A DNA stretch of 64,000 bases from Bacteroidaceae bacterium (GTDB lineage: Bacteria > Bacteroidota > Bacteroidia > Bacteroidales > Bacteroidaceae). Where the stretch lies: assembly GCA_017560945.1 (NCBI GenBank), contig JAFZDY010000011.1, positions 23,000 to 86,999 on the forward strand, written 5' to 3'. Position numbers and translations under genes: made by a program. Position 1 is the stretch's first letter, and the number at the start of each line of letters is the position of its first letter. The notes below the pieces were generated by a model that searched no databases, had not been told where the DNA came from, and worked only from the letters and a program-made list of their open reading frames with translations. Below, piece by piece: positions 9,501 through 19,711 of this stretch.

Positions 9501-12500
9501 GCCAATATTGAGTATGTAGAATTTTGGATGTTGGATCCATTCATCTACGAAAGTTCAGATACACGTCCTCGTGGTGGAGACTTTTACATTAACTTGGGTG
9601 AAGTTTCGGAGGATGTTTTGAAGGATGGCAAGAAGTATTTTGAAAATGGAATGCCTGCCGATGGTAGTATGCGTTATACTGAAACAGTATGGGGACGTGT
9701 TCCTACTGATCGTAGCATAGTCTATGCTTTTGATAATACGGGTGGTGCACGTAGTCGTCAAGATGTAGGACTTGATGGATTGACAAATGTGGAAGAGGCA
9801 GAATTCCCAACTTATCGAGACTATCTGAGTGCAGTACGTGGTAAAGTCAGTGCCGATGCTTTTGCTCAACTACAGGCCGACCCCGCGGGCGATAATTATC
9901 ATTACAGTCGAGGATCCGATTATGATGATATGCAACTGAGTATTCTTGAAAGATACAAATTTATCAATAACCCTGAAGGAAACTCTGTTTCTTCAGAAAA
10001 TTCGCCTGAAAGTTATGATATATCCTATAAACGTACACCCGATTTGGAGGATATCAATCAGGATTATACGTTGAACGAGTACGAAAAGTATTACCAATAC
10101 CATATTAGTATGCGTCCCGAAGACCTAAAAGTCGGTCGCAACTATATCGTCGACAAGCGAGTAAGTAGTGTGAAATTGCGTAATGGAAAAACCGAGGATG
10201 CTACATGGTATCAGTTCCGTATTCCTGTGGATGAATATGAAAAGGCTGTTGGAGGAATCAATGGTGTGAATTCCATTCGTTTTATACGTATGTATCTTAC
10301 CAATTTTGAACAACCCATTGTGCTTCGTTTTGCGACACTCGATCTCATCCGTTCAGAGTGGCGTACTTATGAACAAGCTCTTTACAATACCCAAACGGCT
10401 CCAACTATCAGTGGCTCGGTGAATGTTTCTTCTGTAAATATTGAAGAAAATGGCGATCGTGAGCCGGTGAACTACGTACTTCCTCCGGGTATTAGTCGCG
10501 TACTCGATCCCAGCCAACCTCAATTGCGTCAGGATAATGAGCAAGCCCTTTGTGTTAAGGTAATGGATCTCAATACAGGTGATGCTCGTGCTATCTATAA
10601 AAATATCAATATTGATTTGCGACAGTACAATCGTTTACAGATGTTTACTCATGCCAATGCAATGATCAACGATGTGACAGGTTTGCAGGATGGTGAGGTG
10701 TCTGTGTTTATAAGGTTGGGGTCTGACTATAAAAACAATTTCTATGAGTATGAAATACCTTTGAAACTCACCCCCGAAGGTAAGTACGACAAGTATTCGA
10801 GCACTTCGGCCATTGCTGTGTGGCCAGAGGAGAATATGCTGGACATTGATTTTAGCGTATTTACCAATTTGAAGAAAGCACGCAATATTGCACGTGGTAT
10901 TCCAGGCTCAGGGGTAAGTTATACAACCTTATATTATGAGTATGATCCTGCCCGTCCAAAGAATAAAGTTAGTGTGATGGGTAACCCTTCGTTGGGAGAG
11001 GTGAAGACTGTGATGATAGGTGTACGCAATAATGCTCGAAGTAAAAAATCAGTAGAGGTTTGGGTGAACGAGCTCCGCTTGTTGGATCCCTCTATTGATG
11101 GTGGTTGGGCCGCCCAAGGAAACTTGAATGTGAAGCTTTCCGACTTGGGTAGTATGAACTTGACTGGACATGTCGAGACTGCAGGTTTTGGAGGATTGGA
11201 AGAGAAGGTAAGTGAACGTAACATTGATAATTCTTACCAATATGCCTTTACCACAAACTTCGAAGCCGGGCGTTTCTTCCCTGAAAAGGCTAAGGTAAGT
11301 ATTCCGCTTTATTTCTCATATACTAAGGAAAAATTGTCGCCTAAGTACAATCCTTTGGATACAGATATGTTGTTGGACGATGCTTTGGAGGCGACATTGG
11401 ATGATCAAGAATACGATTCTATCCGTAGTATTGCTGAGACCGTGACTACTTATCGTAATTTCAGTGTAAGCAATGCTCGCGTGGATGTCGTGAGCAAGAC
11501 ACCTATGCCTTATGATCCAGGAAACTTTTCGTTCAATTATTCTTATAGCAAAAAGGATAATAGTGGTGAGACTACAGCTTATGAGAACGAATTGGATTGG
11601 AAGCTTGGAATGAACTACAATTATGCTCCAGTGTATAAGGCGTTGGAACCATTCAAGAAGATAAAGAGTAAATCTAAATGGATGCAGGTCTTTAAAGACT
11701 TTGGCCTTAATTGGTTGCCCCAGAGTGTTGGTTTTAATACTGATATCAATCGCCACTATTACGAGTTACAAGAGCGTGACGTCGAAAATTTGGATGTAGC
11801 GGTAACTTTGCCTGTTTCCTATTCACAACAGTACTTGTGGAATAGAGAATTGGCTATTCGATGGGACTTGACCAAAACGTTGAAGTTAAACTATTCTTCA
11901 GCGACTCATGCCGAAGTAGAAGAACCTTATGGACCTGTAAATAAGAATCTTTATCCCGATGAATATACTGCATGGAAAGACTCAGTGAAACAGAGCCTTT
12001 TCCGATTGGGACGTCCAATGGATTATCAACAAACTTTTTCGGCTTCATATCAAGCTCCATTGACTAAGATTCCCGCTCTTGATTGGGTATCGGCTGATGC
12101 AAGCTTTAATTCGTCTTATAATTGGAATCGAGGTACCATGCTCGACAACGGAGTATCATTGGGTAATACTATTGCCAATCAGCGTACGTTGAATATCAAT
12201 GGTCGTTTCAATATGGAAACTTTGTATAATAAGGTTCCTTTCTTGAAGGAGGCGAACAAACGATTTGCTGCAAGTAATAAGAAAACAACTTCTACCAAGA
12301 GCGTACGTGGAGATCAGGGAGTACAAGATGCCAAGAAAAAGGAAGAAGATGCCAAAAAGAACACTTTCACTATGGAAGTACAGTTAAAGCCTGATACAAC
12401 AGTGATGGTGCTGCATTCACGTAAGAGTAAACGGCCTATCGTAACAGCAAAGACTGCAGATGGTAAGGCTTATCCCATTCGTATTAAAGTGTTGGACGAG

Positions 12501-14048
12501 AACAAAATTATGATCCGTAATATGGATTCAGTGAAAGTCAAATTGACAGTTGTACCTGGTCCTAAACCTGAGGATTATAGTTGGTATAAACCTGCTCAAG
12601 TCGTTGCTCGTGGTGCAATGTTAATTCGAAATTTCAGCATCAGTTATCGCAATACCAACGCAATGTCTGTTCCTGGTTTTATTCCTTCTATAGGTGATGC
12701 TTTTGGACAGGGACAGAATGGCGGTATCTTTGCTCCTGGATTGGATTTCGCATTTGGTCTTCAAGATGAAGACTATTTGCATAGAGCTGCAGACCATGGT
12801 TGGTTGATGCAAAGTGATAGTGTAGCGACACCTGCCACAACTAATGCCATGGAGGACCTCCAGTTAAAGATGACATTGGAACCTTTTACAGATTTTAAGA
12901 TTGACCTCAATGCCAGTCGTACAATGAATCGTGCTCGTAATATTCAGTATATGTATGCTGGTATGCCTGAGATTCAGAGCGGAAACTTCAATATGACGGT
13001 CATTACTATAGGCTCAGCTTTTGGTGGAGCAGGTAATTCAAGCAATGGTTACTCTTCTCGTCCATTCAATCGCTTTATTCATAACTTGAATGTGATTCAG
13101 CAACGCTTAGAAACACAGTATGCTGATGCTGTTTATCCCGCAGGAACATCTTTAGCCGGTCAACCATATGATGCCTCTAACGGTGGTGTGGACAAATATT
13201 CACCCGATGTGATGATCCCCGCTTTCCTGGCTGCTTATACAGGAAAGGATGCAGGTAGTTCGGTGCTTGATATCTTCCCTTCGTTGTTGAAGATGATGCC
13301 AAACTGGACTGTTAAGTATGGTGGTTTGGGTAAACTTCCTTGGTTTAGCGAGCATTTCAAGAGTGTAACACTCAGTCATGGATATAAGAGTGTATATTCT
13401 GTCGGTTCGTTCAATACCTATCAGAGTTTCCGTTCTTTCATGGGTGAACGTGGATTCATTGAAAATACTCAGACTGGCAATCCTGTACCTCGCAGTATGT
13501 ACGATGTGAATACGGTCAGCATAAATGAGAGTTTTTCACCCTTGGTGGGTATCGATGTTACCTTGCAAAATAACCTGTCTGCCAAGTTGGAATTGAAGAA
13601 AACTCGTGTACTAAACCTTAGTTTGGCAGCCAATCAGTTAGTTGAAACTGCATCTGATGATTTTGTAGTTGGAGTCGGGTATAAGATAGTGAACTTCAAA
13701 CTACTTGGTGGTGGAAATAGTACTCAGAAACGTAAAACTTCTTCGTCTAATAATTCCTCAAATTCTACTCGACGAGGTGGGGTAAGCAACGATTTGAACT
13801 TACGTGCTGACATTTCTTGGCGTTCACAAAGTGCGCTTTGTCGCGATATTCAATCGGTTACTACTCAGGCAACTAGTGGTAATAAGGCTTTGAAATTGTC
13901 GCTCTCAGCTGACTATACTTTGAGTCGTCGCCTTACTCTTAATGCCTATTACGATATGCAGCGCAATGAGCCGTTGGTATCTGCATCAGCCTATCCCGTT
14001 ACTACGGTCGATTTTGGTGTAAGCATGAAGTTCTCGTTGACGAGATAA
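6570..14048 (+). CDS. sprA: SprA, outer-membrane translocon of the type IX secretion system
   Basis: A 2492-residue protein with an N-terminal signal-type hydrophobic segment (residues 8-27). SprA is the giant single-chain beta-barrel that carries type IX cargo across the outer membrane. The length fits the family (about 2300-2500). The family features seen are the LDDFESTENGIDIRQPERW region (about residues 829-847), repeated GGxMRKLET/EFWMLDPF-type segments, and a C-terminal part made of alternating beta strands ending in …VDFGVSMKFSLTR. A lysine/glutamate-rich linker lies near residues 1905-1935 (KKKEEDAKKN). No frameshift is visible. Three proteins in this window carry type IX sorting tails and are probable clients. 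Confidence 0.95.
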   Translation: MNSIKTYRFGLLTLLLLIVVSVQLYAAISGESPLYAPLTTTQEPQPADSTNQEKPRYSVKKTAPEYNEEDLKQSAADLRDPENIEQKVEYDEKTGHYVIGTKMGDSYLNAPVLMTPEEYTTWSMKQSMNAYYRNKNAEEFEKEGKEKFDFTDMKFDLGPAEKIFGPGGVQIKTQGSAELKFGGKYKNTQNPSLPERQRKTFGFDFDEKVNLNINGKVGDKMNLNMNYNTDATFDYDTKKIKLAYEGKEDEIIKLLEAGNVSMPSNSSLIRGATSLFGVRADFQFGKLKLQTVVSQKESSSKSVSSKGGAQLHDFELSVANYDENRHFFLGHYFRDNYDKNMASLPNVLSGITITRVEIWVTNKSSSYDNPRNIIAFADLGEPRKISNPTWTGTGTNNPYNNANNLYQSMVNQYADARDITRSTNVLDGIPGFEGSVDYEKIENARLLKSTEYTLNKAVGFISLKQTLQPDDVLAIAYEYTLNGTRYQVGEFASDVSDTQQTLYVKLLKNTSNRPGIGTWDLMMKNVYALGANSVQKEKFRLDIKYQSDTAGVYLNYIPEQQLKETTLLRAMNLDRLDDNQQSRPNGFFDFVEGYTVTAQNGRIYFPVVEPFGDHLRKFIGNNELADKYVFDELYDSTKTIAKQIAEKDKFILVGQYKATSGSEIDLGAWNIPQGSVTVTAGGVTLVENSDYTVDYSSGRVTIINQSIIDAGTAVNVSLESNTNFSMQRKSMFGMNFAYDFSKDFQFGGTIMHLSERPQTSKVSMGNEPLKNTLWGANMAWKRESQWLTNMIDKLPLLDATQPSSINLTAEFAQLIAGEADGVQGNASYLDDFESTENGIDIRQPERWMIASTPSVLPYSTLTNDIRYGMDRARLSWYYIDPLFTRRNSSLTPSHIKSDMDQLSNHYVREVYERELYPNKEAEYQSSSTLNILNLAFYPDERGPYNLDTDLTDDGKLTNPTKRWGGMMRKLETSDFETANIEYVEFWMLDPFIYESSDTRPRGGDFYINLGEVSEDVLKDGKKYFENGMPADGSMRYTETVWGRVPTDRSIVYAFDNTGGARSRQDVGLDGLTNVEEAEFPTYRDYLSAVRGKVSADAFAQLQADPAGDNYHYSRGSDYDDMQLSILERYKFINNPEGNSVSSENSPESYDISYKRTPDLEDINQDYTLNEYEKYYQYHISMRPEDLKVGRNYIVDKRVSSVKLRNGKTEDATWYQFRIPVDEYEKAVGGINGVNSIRFIRMYLTNFEQPIVLRFATLDLIRSEWRTYEQALYNTQTAPTISGSVNVSSVNIEENGDREPVNYVLPPGISRVLDPSQPQLRQDNEQALCVKVMDLNTGDARAIYKNINIDLRQYNRLQMFTHANAMINDVTGLQDGEVSVFIRLGSDYKNNFYEYEIPLKLTPEGKYDKYSSTSAIAVWPEENMLDIDFSVFTNLKKARNIARGIPGSGVSYTTLYYEYDPARPKNKVSVMGNPSLGEVKTVMIGVRNNARSKKSVEVWVNELRLLDPSIDGGWAAQGNLNVKLSDLGSMNLTGHVETAGFGGLEEKVSERNIDNSYQYAFTTNFEAGRFFPEKAKVSIPLYFSYTKEKLSPKYNPLDTDMLLDDALEATLDDQEYDSIRSIAETVTTYRNFSVSNARVDVVSKTPMPYDPGNFSFNYSYSKKDNSGETTAYENELDWKLGMNYNYAPVYKALEPFKKIKSKSKWMQVFKDFGLNWLPQSVGFNTDINRHYYELQERDVENLDVAVTLPVSYSQQYLWNRELAIRWDLTKTLKLNYSSATHAEVEEPYGPVNKNLYPDEYTAWKDSVKQSLFRLGRPMDYQQTFSASYQAPLTKIPALDWVSADASFNSSYNWNRGTMLDNGVSLGNTIANQRTLNINGRFNMETLYNKVPFLKEANKRFAASNKKTTSTKSVRGDQGVQDAKKKEEDAKKNTFTMEVQLKPDTTVMVLHSRKSKRPIVTAKTADGKAYPIRIKVLDENKIMIRNMDSVKVKLTVVPGPKPEDYSWYKPAQVVARGAMLIRNFSISYRNTNAMSVPGFIPSIGDAFGQGQNGGIFAPGLDFAFGLQDEDYLHRAADHGWLMQSDSVATPATTNAMEDLQLKMTLEPFTDFKIDLNASRTMNRARNIQYMYAGMPEIQSGNFNMTVITIGSAFGGAGNSSNGYSSRPFNRFIHNLNVIQQRLETQYADAVYPAGTSLAGQPYDASNGGVDKYSPDVMIPAFLAAYTGKDAGSSVLDIFPSLLKMMPNWTVKYGGLGKLPWFSEHFKSVTLSHGYKSVYSVGSFNTYQSFRSFMGERGFIENTQTGNPVPRSMYDVNTVSINESFSPLVGIDVTLQNNLSAKLELKKTRVLNLSLAANQLVETASDDFVVGVGYKIVNFKLLGGGNSTQKRKTSSSNNSSNSTRRGGVSNDLNLRADISWRSQSALCRDIQSVTTQATSGNKALKLSLSADYTLSRRLTLNAYYDMQRNEPLVSASAYPVTTVDFGVSMKFSLTR

Positions 14049-14166
14049 ATGAGGTGTGTATAATAATTATATAAAATAGAGTGGACCAACCCCTGTGGAT
14101 TTTTATTCATTCGCACTTTCTTGTGGAGAGCGAGTAAGAGTGGTGGTCACTAATGTGAATTTGTGT

Positions 14167-15240
14167 ATGAAAAAAGGAGATAAAGTTCGCTTCCTCAGTG
14201 AAAAAGGAGGAGGTGTTGTGGCTGGATTCCAAGGTAAGGATATCGTTCTTGTGGAGGATGAGGATGGCTTTGAGATTCCGATGTCCGTTAGGGAATGTGT
14301 GGTGATTGATACCGATGACTATAACATTGCTCGAGTGAATACAAGAACAGAGTCAAAGAACAGACCTGCTCCTGGTCCCTCTTTCGTGAAAGAGGATAAA
14401 GTCAAAATTCTCCCTCGTAGGGGAAATATTTCTGGAGGGTCTGCTCTTAATGTGAAGTTGGCTTATGTTCCTCACGATATCAAGGCTGTGACTACTACAT
14501 TGTTCGATGCTTATTTGGTAAATGATAGTAGTTACTCCCTTTACTACACCTATCTGGTGGCAGAGAATAAGAGTTGGACAGTTCGTGCACATGGCTTGTT
14601 GGAACCCGATACAAAGATGTTCTTGGAGGAATTTGGTAAGGATACACTTAATAGTATGGAACGTGTGGCTGTGCAACTGATGCCCTTTAAGGAAGAGGTT
14701 AGTTTTTTGATGAAACCCACTATTTGTGTGGAGTTGCGTATTGATACGGTGAAGTTTTATAAACTTCATACTTTCCGTGAAAACGATTTCTTTGAAGAAC
14801 CTTCCTTGCTTTATGATGTGGTAAAGGATGATGTTCCCGTGCACCAGGTCTTTGTAGATGCGGTACAGATACAAGAGGCTTTGTTGGGAAAGAAAAAGAA
14901 TAGTACTCCCTCCAATCCTGCTCCAAAATCTGTAAGTAAGGCGTCTAACAATCCATCTGTCATCGAAGTAGATCTTCATATTCACGAGTTACTCGACAAT
15001 ACTTCGGGCATGACCAATGGTGAAATGTTGGAGTATCAACTCGGTGTTTTCCGTCGTACGATGGAGGAGAATCGCAAACGTATTGGGCAAAAGATCGTCT
15101 TCATCCATGGAAAAGGCGAGGGTGTACTTCGTCGTGCCATAGAGACGGAATTGAAGACCAAGTATAAGAATTGTACTTTTCAAGATGCTTCGTTCCGTGA
15201 GTACGGCTTCGGCGCTACCATGGTGACAATTCGTAATTGA
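14167..15240 (+). CDS. Smr domain protein with DUF2027
   Basis: The start is set at 14167 ([21 protein letters not shown]), which gives 357 residues; the open frame continues to a GTG at 14095, but those residues look unrelated. The N-terminus (about 1-70) is an SH3-like barrel like that of MutS2-related proteins. The middle (about 75-240) is the DUF2027 region. A low-complexity linker ([14 protein letters not shown]) leads to a C-terminal Smr domain with the motif IDLHIHELL-like ([11 protein letters not shown]) and the loop [13 protein letters not shown]. Smr domains are nucleic-acid nicking or RNA-cleaving modules; the target of this Bacteroidetes form is unknown. Confidence 0.85.
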   Translation: MKKGDKVRFLSEKGGGVVAGFQGKDIVLVEDEDGFEIPMSVRECVVIDTDDYNIARVNTRTESKNRPAPGPSFVKEDKVKILPRRGNISGGSALNVKLAYVPHDIKAVTTTLFDAYLVNDSSYSLYYTYLVAENKSWTVRAHGLLEPDTKMFLEEFGKDTLNSMERVAVQLMPFKEEVSFLMKPTICVELRIDTVKFYKLHTFRENDFFEEPSLLYDVVKDDVPVHQVFVDAVQIQEALLGKKKNSTPSNPAPKSVSKASNNPSVIEVDLHIHELLDNTSGMTNGEMLEYQLGVFRRTMEENRKRIGQKIVFIHGKGEGVLRRAIETELKTKYKNCTFQDASFREYGFGATMVTIRN

Positions 15241-15258
15241 CAGGGGTATATTGTACGT

Positions 15259-15296
15259 TTTGGGGACAATTAGTCGAAAACTATGATTGCCCCAAA
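15259..15296. terminator. Hairpin between convergent genes, possible terminator
   Basis: TTTGGGGACAAT (15259-15270) can pair with ATTGCCCCAAA (15286-15296) with one bulged base. It sits in the 65-base gap between the convergent Smr gene and the large minus-strand gene. No good T-run follows on either strand, so termination may be weak or factor-dependent. Confidence 0.35.
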
Positions 15297-15305
15297 GAAT
15301 TATAG

Positions 15306-18300
15306 TTATTTCATTACTTTACGAACAAAGGTGCGGCCATCTGTGCCTTGCAACAAGAGGATATTGATGCCCTTTTGAAGTTCCTTCAATTGAATACCGC
15401 TTGTCGAGTAAATGGCTATTACTTGTGCTTCGGTGGAAATAGAAATCTCTTCAATACTTTGGGGATCAGCATCGGTCAGATTGCATACATCCGCATTGAT
15501 GACACGACCAGTATTGGCATCCAATAACATGCAGACGATTTTTCCGTTTAAGGGATTGGACAACGCGGCAAGTGCTCCTTCAAAAGTGATGGTGTTACTG
15601 ATTACTTGTCCGCTCTTTACCGTTGCCGGTATCACGCCCGAAAATCCAGTAATGACTGTTTGGTCAGGATCATTGTCGAACACAACTCGTGCCACATCGT
15701 GATAGGCTATCTGTACACTGGCCTGACCACCGTATTTCCCATTCTTTCCCCAATCGCCATAAATGGGATCACTCATATTGGCACGTCCATTTGTTTGTAC
15801 ACCCATCAATCCGTCCTCCAAAAGAACATAGAATAGGTTAGCGGCGACACCTGCCTTGCTGATGGCGTATGTGACATTGGTACTAACCTCCAATTTCTTA
15901 TTTCTACGGTCAAATTCAGCTTTGGTCAAGACTATGTTAGCATCTGCTTCAGTCTCCAATTCGCTCAATACTTGGTCCATCCATGACTCATTGCCTGCTA
16001 CGGACGTGAAGGAATATTCGTATGTATCCATATTGAGGACAATGGGTGAAGTGATGGTGTCACGACGATTAACACGTGCTGTTGGTAAGGCCGTCAATCC
16101 GAGAGCTTGCATATATTCATCGTTGGCATAAATGTCTTGGTTGTGGATGCAGATGGGGATTACTTGTCCTGGTAATGCTTCTTGCATATGTTCGATGGCG
16201 ACCATTCCATCGGGACAATTGCTACACCAAGTTCCTGTTACCTCCTCAATTACCACTCGCTTGGTTGTCTCAAATGCCAAATTTTTGATAATGAAATCTG
16301 TAGTCTTAGCGTCTTCGCCTAAGATGACACCTATGGTAACAGTGTTTTCTTCTCCTATTTTCAATGGCATCTTTTTGTTAAAACTGAATTCGTACATATC
16401 ACCCTTTTTGAGGTTGAGGCCAGTGGCACGTATGGTGTCGCTTACGCTCTGCTCTTCGTCGTGGAAGAATAGGGTAATGCTATCGTATGTGTCATCCTCG
16501 TCGGTGATTCTTACTACGCCATTGATAGTAGTTTCGGTTTGAGCAACCAATGTACTTTTGGTGTTGAGTCCCAACAGGCAACTGCTCTTGTATACCACCT
16601 CAATGTTATCTATAAATATGGCACTTTGGTTGGTACATTGGTTGGCAAAGGCAATGTATATGTTCTTTTCGGCAAACTCTTCCAAAGAAATGCGGTAGTG
16701 TGACCAATCTCCAGATAGTCCTTCTTGGCTGCTTCCAGGGGTAACCTGTTCGTCAAATATACATACACCCTCTGTCTTGATTCGGCTCATAGTCTCGTCT
16801 GTCAATCCTGCATACACTGCATCGTCTGTATATACGTAGATTTTCAAACTATCTTTTTTACTATTCAAGTATGATTGTACATCGAAATCTAAATAGCAGA
16901 ATGCGTTGGGCAAGTATATTTGGTTGGTTACCATCCAATCGTCAGATTTTCCAGTAGGGTTGTACATAGATATACTTCCAGCGCAATAGTCGTAGTCGTC
17001 TTCACTTTCGCTGATGATGAAGTACCACGGCGTGTTGTCTGCATCGAATTGCCAACTCTTGGCTGTACTATTTGGAGTGAGGTGGTCACCTTCGTACAAC
17101 ATAAAGTTTGTGTAAGAGGTAGAAGGGTCGGTAAAGTCGTCTGCAAAGAGTAAAGTGTCTGCAGGTGGTTCGGGTACATAAGCTCCTACATAGTGGTAGG
17201 ATATACCTTCGTTGGCACAACCTCCAGTGATATCAGTTACCACCCCTGCAGGGATCTCCACAATGTAGTTGATGCCTTTGAATAAGTTGCGTCTGGTACC
17301 AGGGTAAGCAGCCAACATATTGCCTGAGGCCGCCAATGTAAGGTCACTGATGGGGGTTGCTATACCTTCTTGGTAGAGAGCGCCCTTCCCTCCTTCTACC
17401 AAAGCAATTTCGGTGTCAAATTGCATTGCTATGGGTACATTGTAACTTAAGGATGCTACCTCCATTCCATTTTCTAAGTTTACGGCCACTACTTCTACAG
17501 GTCTTTCGCTACGACCTACGTAGTTTACTTCAATGTCGCGATTGTAAGTGTTAGTCTCTCCTAATCGGAATGTTCCTGCAGGAATTTTTACTGTATATTT
17601 CGCTCCGTCTTCCAATTGCGTATTTCGGAAGTTGATATGGAATGAAGTACAGTTTGCCATGTCGCTAGTTGGAGTGATGTTTGCAGACATGCGAATGGGG
17701 GTATCGTTACCTTCTTTGTATAGAGCGGCTTGCATTCCGCTTACGATCGTGGGTGCTTTGTCAAAAGCTACGGTAAGACTACGGAAATAGGAAAACGATG
17801 AGCCTGCTTTTGGAGTGATAGTCGAACGCGCTAACAAGTTTACTCCTTTGGCTGCTTCTTCTATACTCTCAGGAAAATTTACCACGTAGTTCCCTTCGTT
17901 AACTGCTATGCAGGCTATGGTTCGTCCGTCTGCTGATGTAGAGATGGCAAGTCCTGAATTGTCTATACCACTTGCCGACATGAAGTCGATACCATAGCGT
18001 TCGCTTAGGATGAGTTCGAGGTTATAGTAATATCCGTCGATGAAGAACATCAGTGTGCGATATGGGTTGTCAATAGGAGTACCTACGGCCATTAATCCAT
18101 TGTTGAAAATGGCGGTGGCACCTGTCTCATGATGCTCGCTGGTAGTATAGGGTGTAAACTCCTTAGTACGAGTGTTGTAACGATAGGGGATCTGTTGTTC
18201 GTCGGGGAACTTTGAACCCTCAATAGGAGTTATTAAACGAGCTTTTCCACCCACCCATTCTCCATTGGTGCTCATGCAAGCGGAAGTGACGGTACTACCA

Positions 18301-19019
18301 GTGGAAAAGAACTCGTCTGAGCCTATGATTTCAGCCTTCTGTTCGTTTACGTAGTAGACAAAGTGTTGTATTTCGGCAGGGTAGATGTAGTGTAATCCTC
18401 CAATAATCACATTCCCGTCAGCAGAGATGTCTATCAAGCGGCTCAGTTTATATCCAAACCTACCGGTAGGAATGTTGGGTAGTTCTACCAATTCTCCATT
18501 TTTCCACATGACGGGATGCTCTTGGTAACCACCATCGAAGTTGGTACTATTGTTTGTGACAGTTCCTACCATACATGATCCATCAGGGGTTGTGGCAATC
18601 ACATATCCTCGAGGAGTCTCAATGGTTGAAGGTGTGGGCAGATACTCCCATGTGAATGCACCATTCTCGCCAACATGACAGATGGCTGGTTTCCCTTGAT
18701 GAGAACCCACGATGGTTTTACCATCATCCGTAATATCGTTCGCACTACAATCTGGAGAAGAGAGTTTTTCTGCTTCGCTGAGTAGGGAAAAAGAGATGCC
18801 TTTGGATACATCCAACAGGTAGGGGTAATTGTTCAATGTGGCATCATTTACATCCACGTTGCTGGCCACTGCCCATAGTCCATTATCGGAAAGTTTATTG
18901 ATGTAAGTGGTTTCGGAAAATGCAAATCCTTGCACACGTGCAGAGGTCGATGTTTGAGCGGTTGTTGTAAGGAAAAATAAACTCTGTAAGAGTAAAAAAG
19001 AAATGAATATTCTTCTCAT
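15306..19019 (-). CDS. Large secreted multidomain protein with Omp28/thioredoxin-like CxxC and type IX tail
   Basis: 1237 residues with a Sec signal peptide (MRRIFISFLLLQSLFFLTTTAQ). Residues about 25-380 contain repeated SADGxxIxG-type units typical of a beta-propeller-like secreted protein. Residues about 380-610 look like Ig-like SbsA/BACON-type strands. About 625-800 resembles a choice-of-anchor J (cleaved adhesin) domain with DDWMVTNQIYL. About 915-1080 is Omp28-like with a thioredoxin-type GTWCSNCPDG (C932, C935). The last 70 or so residues form a type A sorting tail ending in …GRTFVRKVMK. It is probably exported through SprA and attached to the surface. The activity is unknown; the CxxC suggests a thiol or adhesion role. 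Confidence 0.78.
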   Translation of the reverse strand: MRRIFISFLLLQSLFFLTTTAQTSTSARVQGFAFSETTYINKLSDNGLWAVASNVDVNDATLNNYPYLLDVSKGISFSLLSEAEKLSSPDCSANDITDDGKTIVGSHQGKPAICHVGENGAFTWEYLPTPSTIETPRGYVIATTPDGSCMVGTVTNNSTNFDGGYQEHPVMWKNGELVELPNIPTGRFGYKLSRLIDISADGNVIIGGLHYIYPAEIQHFVYYVNEQKAEIIGSDEFFSTGSTVTSACMSTNGEWVGGKARLITPIEGSKFPDEQQIPYRYNTRTKEFTPYTTSEHHETGATAIFNNGLMAVGTPIDNPYRTLMFFIDGYYYNLELILSERYGIDFMSASGIDNSGLAISTSADGRTIACIAVNEGNYVVNFPESIEEAAKGVNLLARSTITPKAGSSFSYFRSLTVAFDKAPTIVSGMQAALYKEGNDTPIRMSANITPTSDMANCTSFHINFRNTQLEDGAKYTVKIPAGTFRLGETNTYNRDIEVNYVGRSERPVEVVAVNLENGMEVASLSYNVPIAMQFDTEIALVEGGKGALYQEGIATPISDLTLAASGNMLAAYPGTRRNLFKGINYIVEIPAGVVTDITGGCANEGISYHYVGAYVPEPPADTLLFADDFTDPSTSYTNFMLYEGDHLTPNSTAKSWQFDADNTPWYFIISESEDDYDYCAGSISMYNPTGKSDDWMVTNQIYLPNAFCYLDFDVQSYLNSKKDSLKIYVYTDDAVYAGLTDETMSRIKTEGVCIFDEQVTPGSSQEGLSGDWSHYRISLEEFAEKNIYIAFANQCTNQSAIFIDNIEVVYKSSCLLGLNTKSTLVAQTETTINGVVRITDEDDTYDSITLFFHDEEQSVSDTIRATGLNLKKGDMYEFSFNKKMPLKIGEENTVTIGVILGEDAKTTDFIIKNLAFETTKRVVIEEVTGTWCSNCPDGMVAIEHMQEALPGQVIPICIHNQDIYANDEYMQALGLTALPTARVNRRDTITSPIVLNMDTYEYSFTSVAGNESWMDQVLSELETEADANIVLTKAEFDRRNKKLEVSTNVTYAISKAGVAANLFYVLLEDGLMGVQTNGRANMSDPIYGDWGKNGKYGGQASVQIAYHDVARVVFDNDPDQTVITGFSGVIPATVKSGQVISNTITFEGALAALSNPLNGKIVCMLLDANTGRVINADVCNLTDADPQSIEEISISTEAQVIAIYSTSGIQLKELQKGINILLLQGTDGRTFVRKVMK

Positions 19020-19057
19020 ATTTATGCTTTTCGTAATTTTAAGTGTTAAAACGATGG

Positions 19058-19065
19058 CAAAAGTA
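19058..19065 (-). promoter_or_regulatory. Candidate -7 box for the large secreted protein
   Basis: Minus-strand reading TACTTTTG matches TAnnTTTG, 38 bases before the start codon at 19019. No clear -33 element. Confidence 0.4.
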
Positions 19066-19139
19066 TGCTATTTTGATAAAAGATACAACTAATTGCGGTT
19101 TTTTAACTCAAAAGCGATTAATTATTCAGTCTTTATGCC

Positions 19140-19147
19140 TATTTTTG
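19140..19147 (+). promoter_or_regulatory. Candidate -7 box for the thioredoxin-led gene series
   Basis: TATTTTTG matches TAnnTTTG and lies 31 bases before the ATG at 19179. With the minus-strand box at 19058-19065 it forms a divergent promoter pair in a 160-base gap. Confidence 0.45.
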
Positions 19148-19178
19148 CGGTCGGAAATATGAAAAAAGGATAAAAGCT

Positions 19179-19667
19179 ATGAAAAAGATTTTAAGTTTGG
19201 CGTTGTTCGCCTTGATGAGTGTTGTTATGTATGCCCAACTTCCTTCTGTGAAGTTGAAGACCCTTGAAGGAAAAACCATTGATACTGCTAAATTGAGCAA
19301 TGACGGAAAACCGTTCATTATAAGTTTCTTCGCTACATGGTGCAAACCTTGCAATCGTGAGTTGAATGCTATTCATGAGAATTATGCCGATTGGCAAGAT
19401 GAAACTGGCGTGAAAGTTATCGCCGTGTCTATTGACCAAGCTCATCAGATTGCCAAGGTAAAGCCTTTGGTTGATGGTGCAGGTTGGGAGTACGATGTGT
19501 TGCTCGATCCTAATGGCGATTTCAAACGCGCTTTGGGTGTTAATACCATTCCTCACGTATTCGTCATTGATGGCAAGGGAAAGATTGTTGACCAACGCAA
19601 TGGATACACCGAAGGTTCTGAGGAGCATTTGATTGAGAAAGTTCGCGAACTCGTTTCGAAGAAATAA
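19179..19667 (+). CDS. TlpA family thioredoxin-like protein
   Basis: 162 residues with an N-terminal signal peptide (MKKILSLALFALMSVVMYAQ), so it acts in the periplasm or at the outer membrane. The thioredoxin fold has the active site FFATWCKPCNRE (C55, C58), a downstream VIAVSIDQAH segment and the cis-proline loop NTIPHVFVID (about residue 127). These are the marks of TlpA/ResA-like thiol-disulfide oxidoreductases. It leads a series with a DUF6029 protein and an Omp28 lipoprotein that also has a CxxC, so it may reduce or isomerise disulfides in exported proteins. The following gene starts 44 bases after its stop. Confidence 0.9.
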   Translation: MKKILSLALFALMSVVMYAQLPSVKLKTLEGKTIDTAKLSNDGKPFIISFFATWCKPCNRELNAIHENYADWQDETGVKVIAVSIDQAHQIAKVKPLVDGAGWEYDVLLDPNGDFKRALGVNTIPHVFVIDGKGKIVDQRNGYTEGSEEHLIEKVRELVSKK

Positions 19668-19711
19668 TATAAGCCGCTTGGTTTAAAAGGAGTAAAACAG
19701 AATATTAGAGA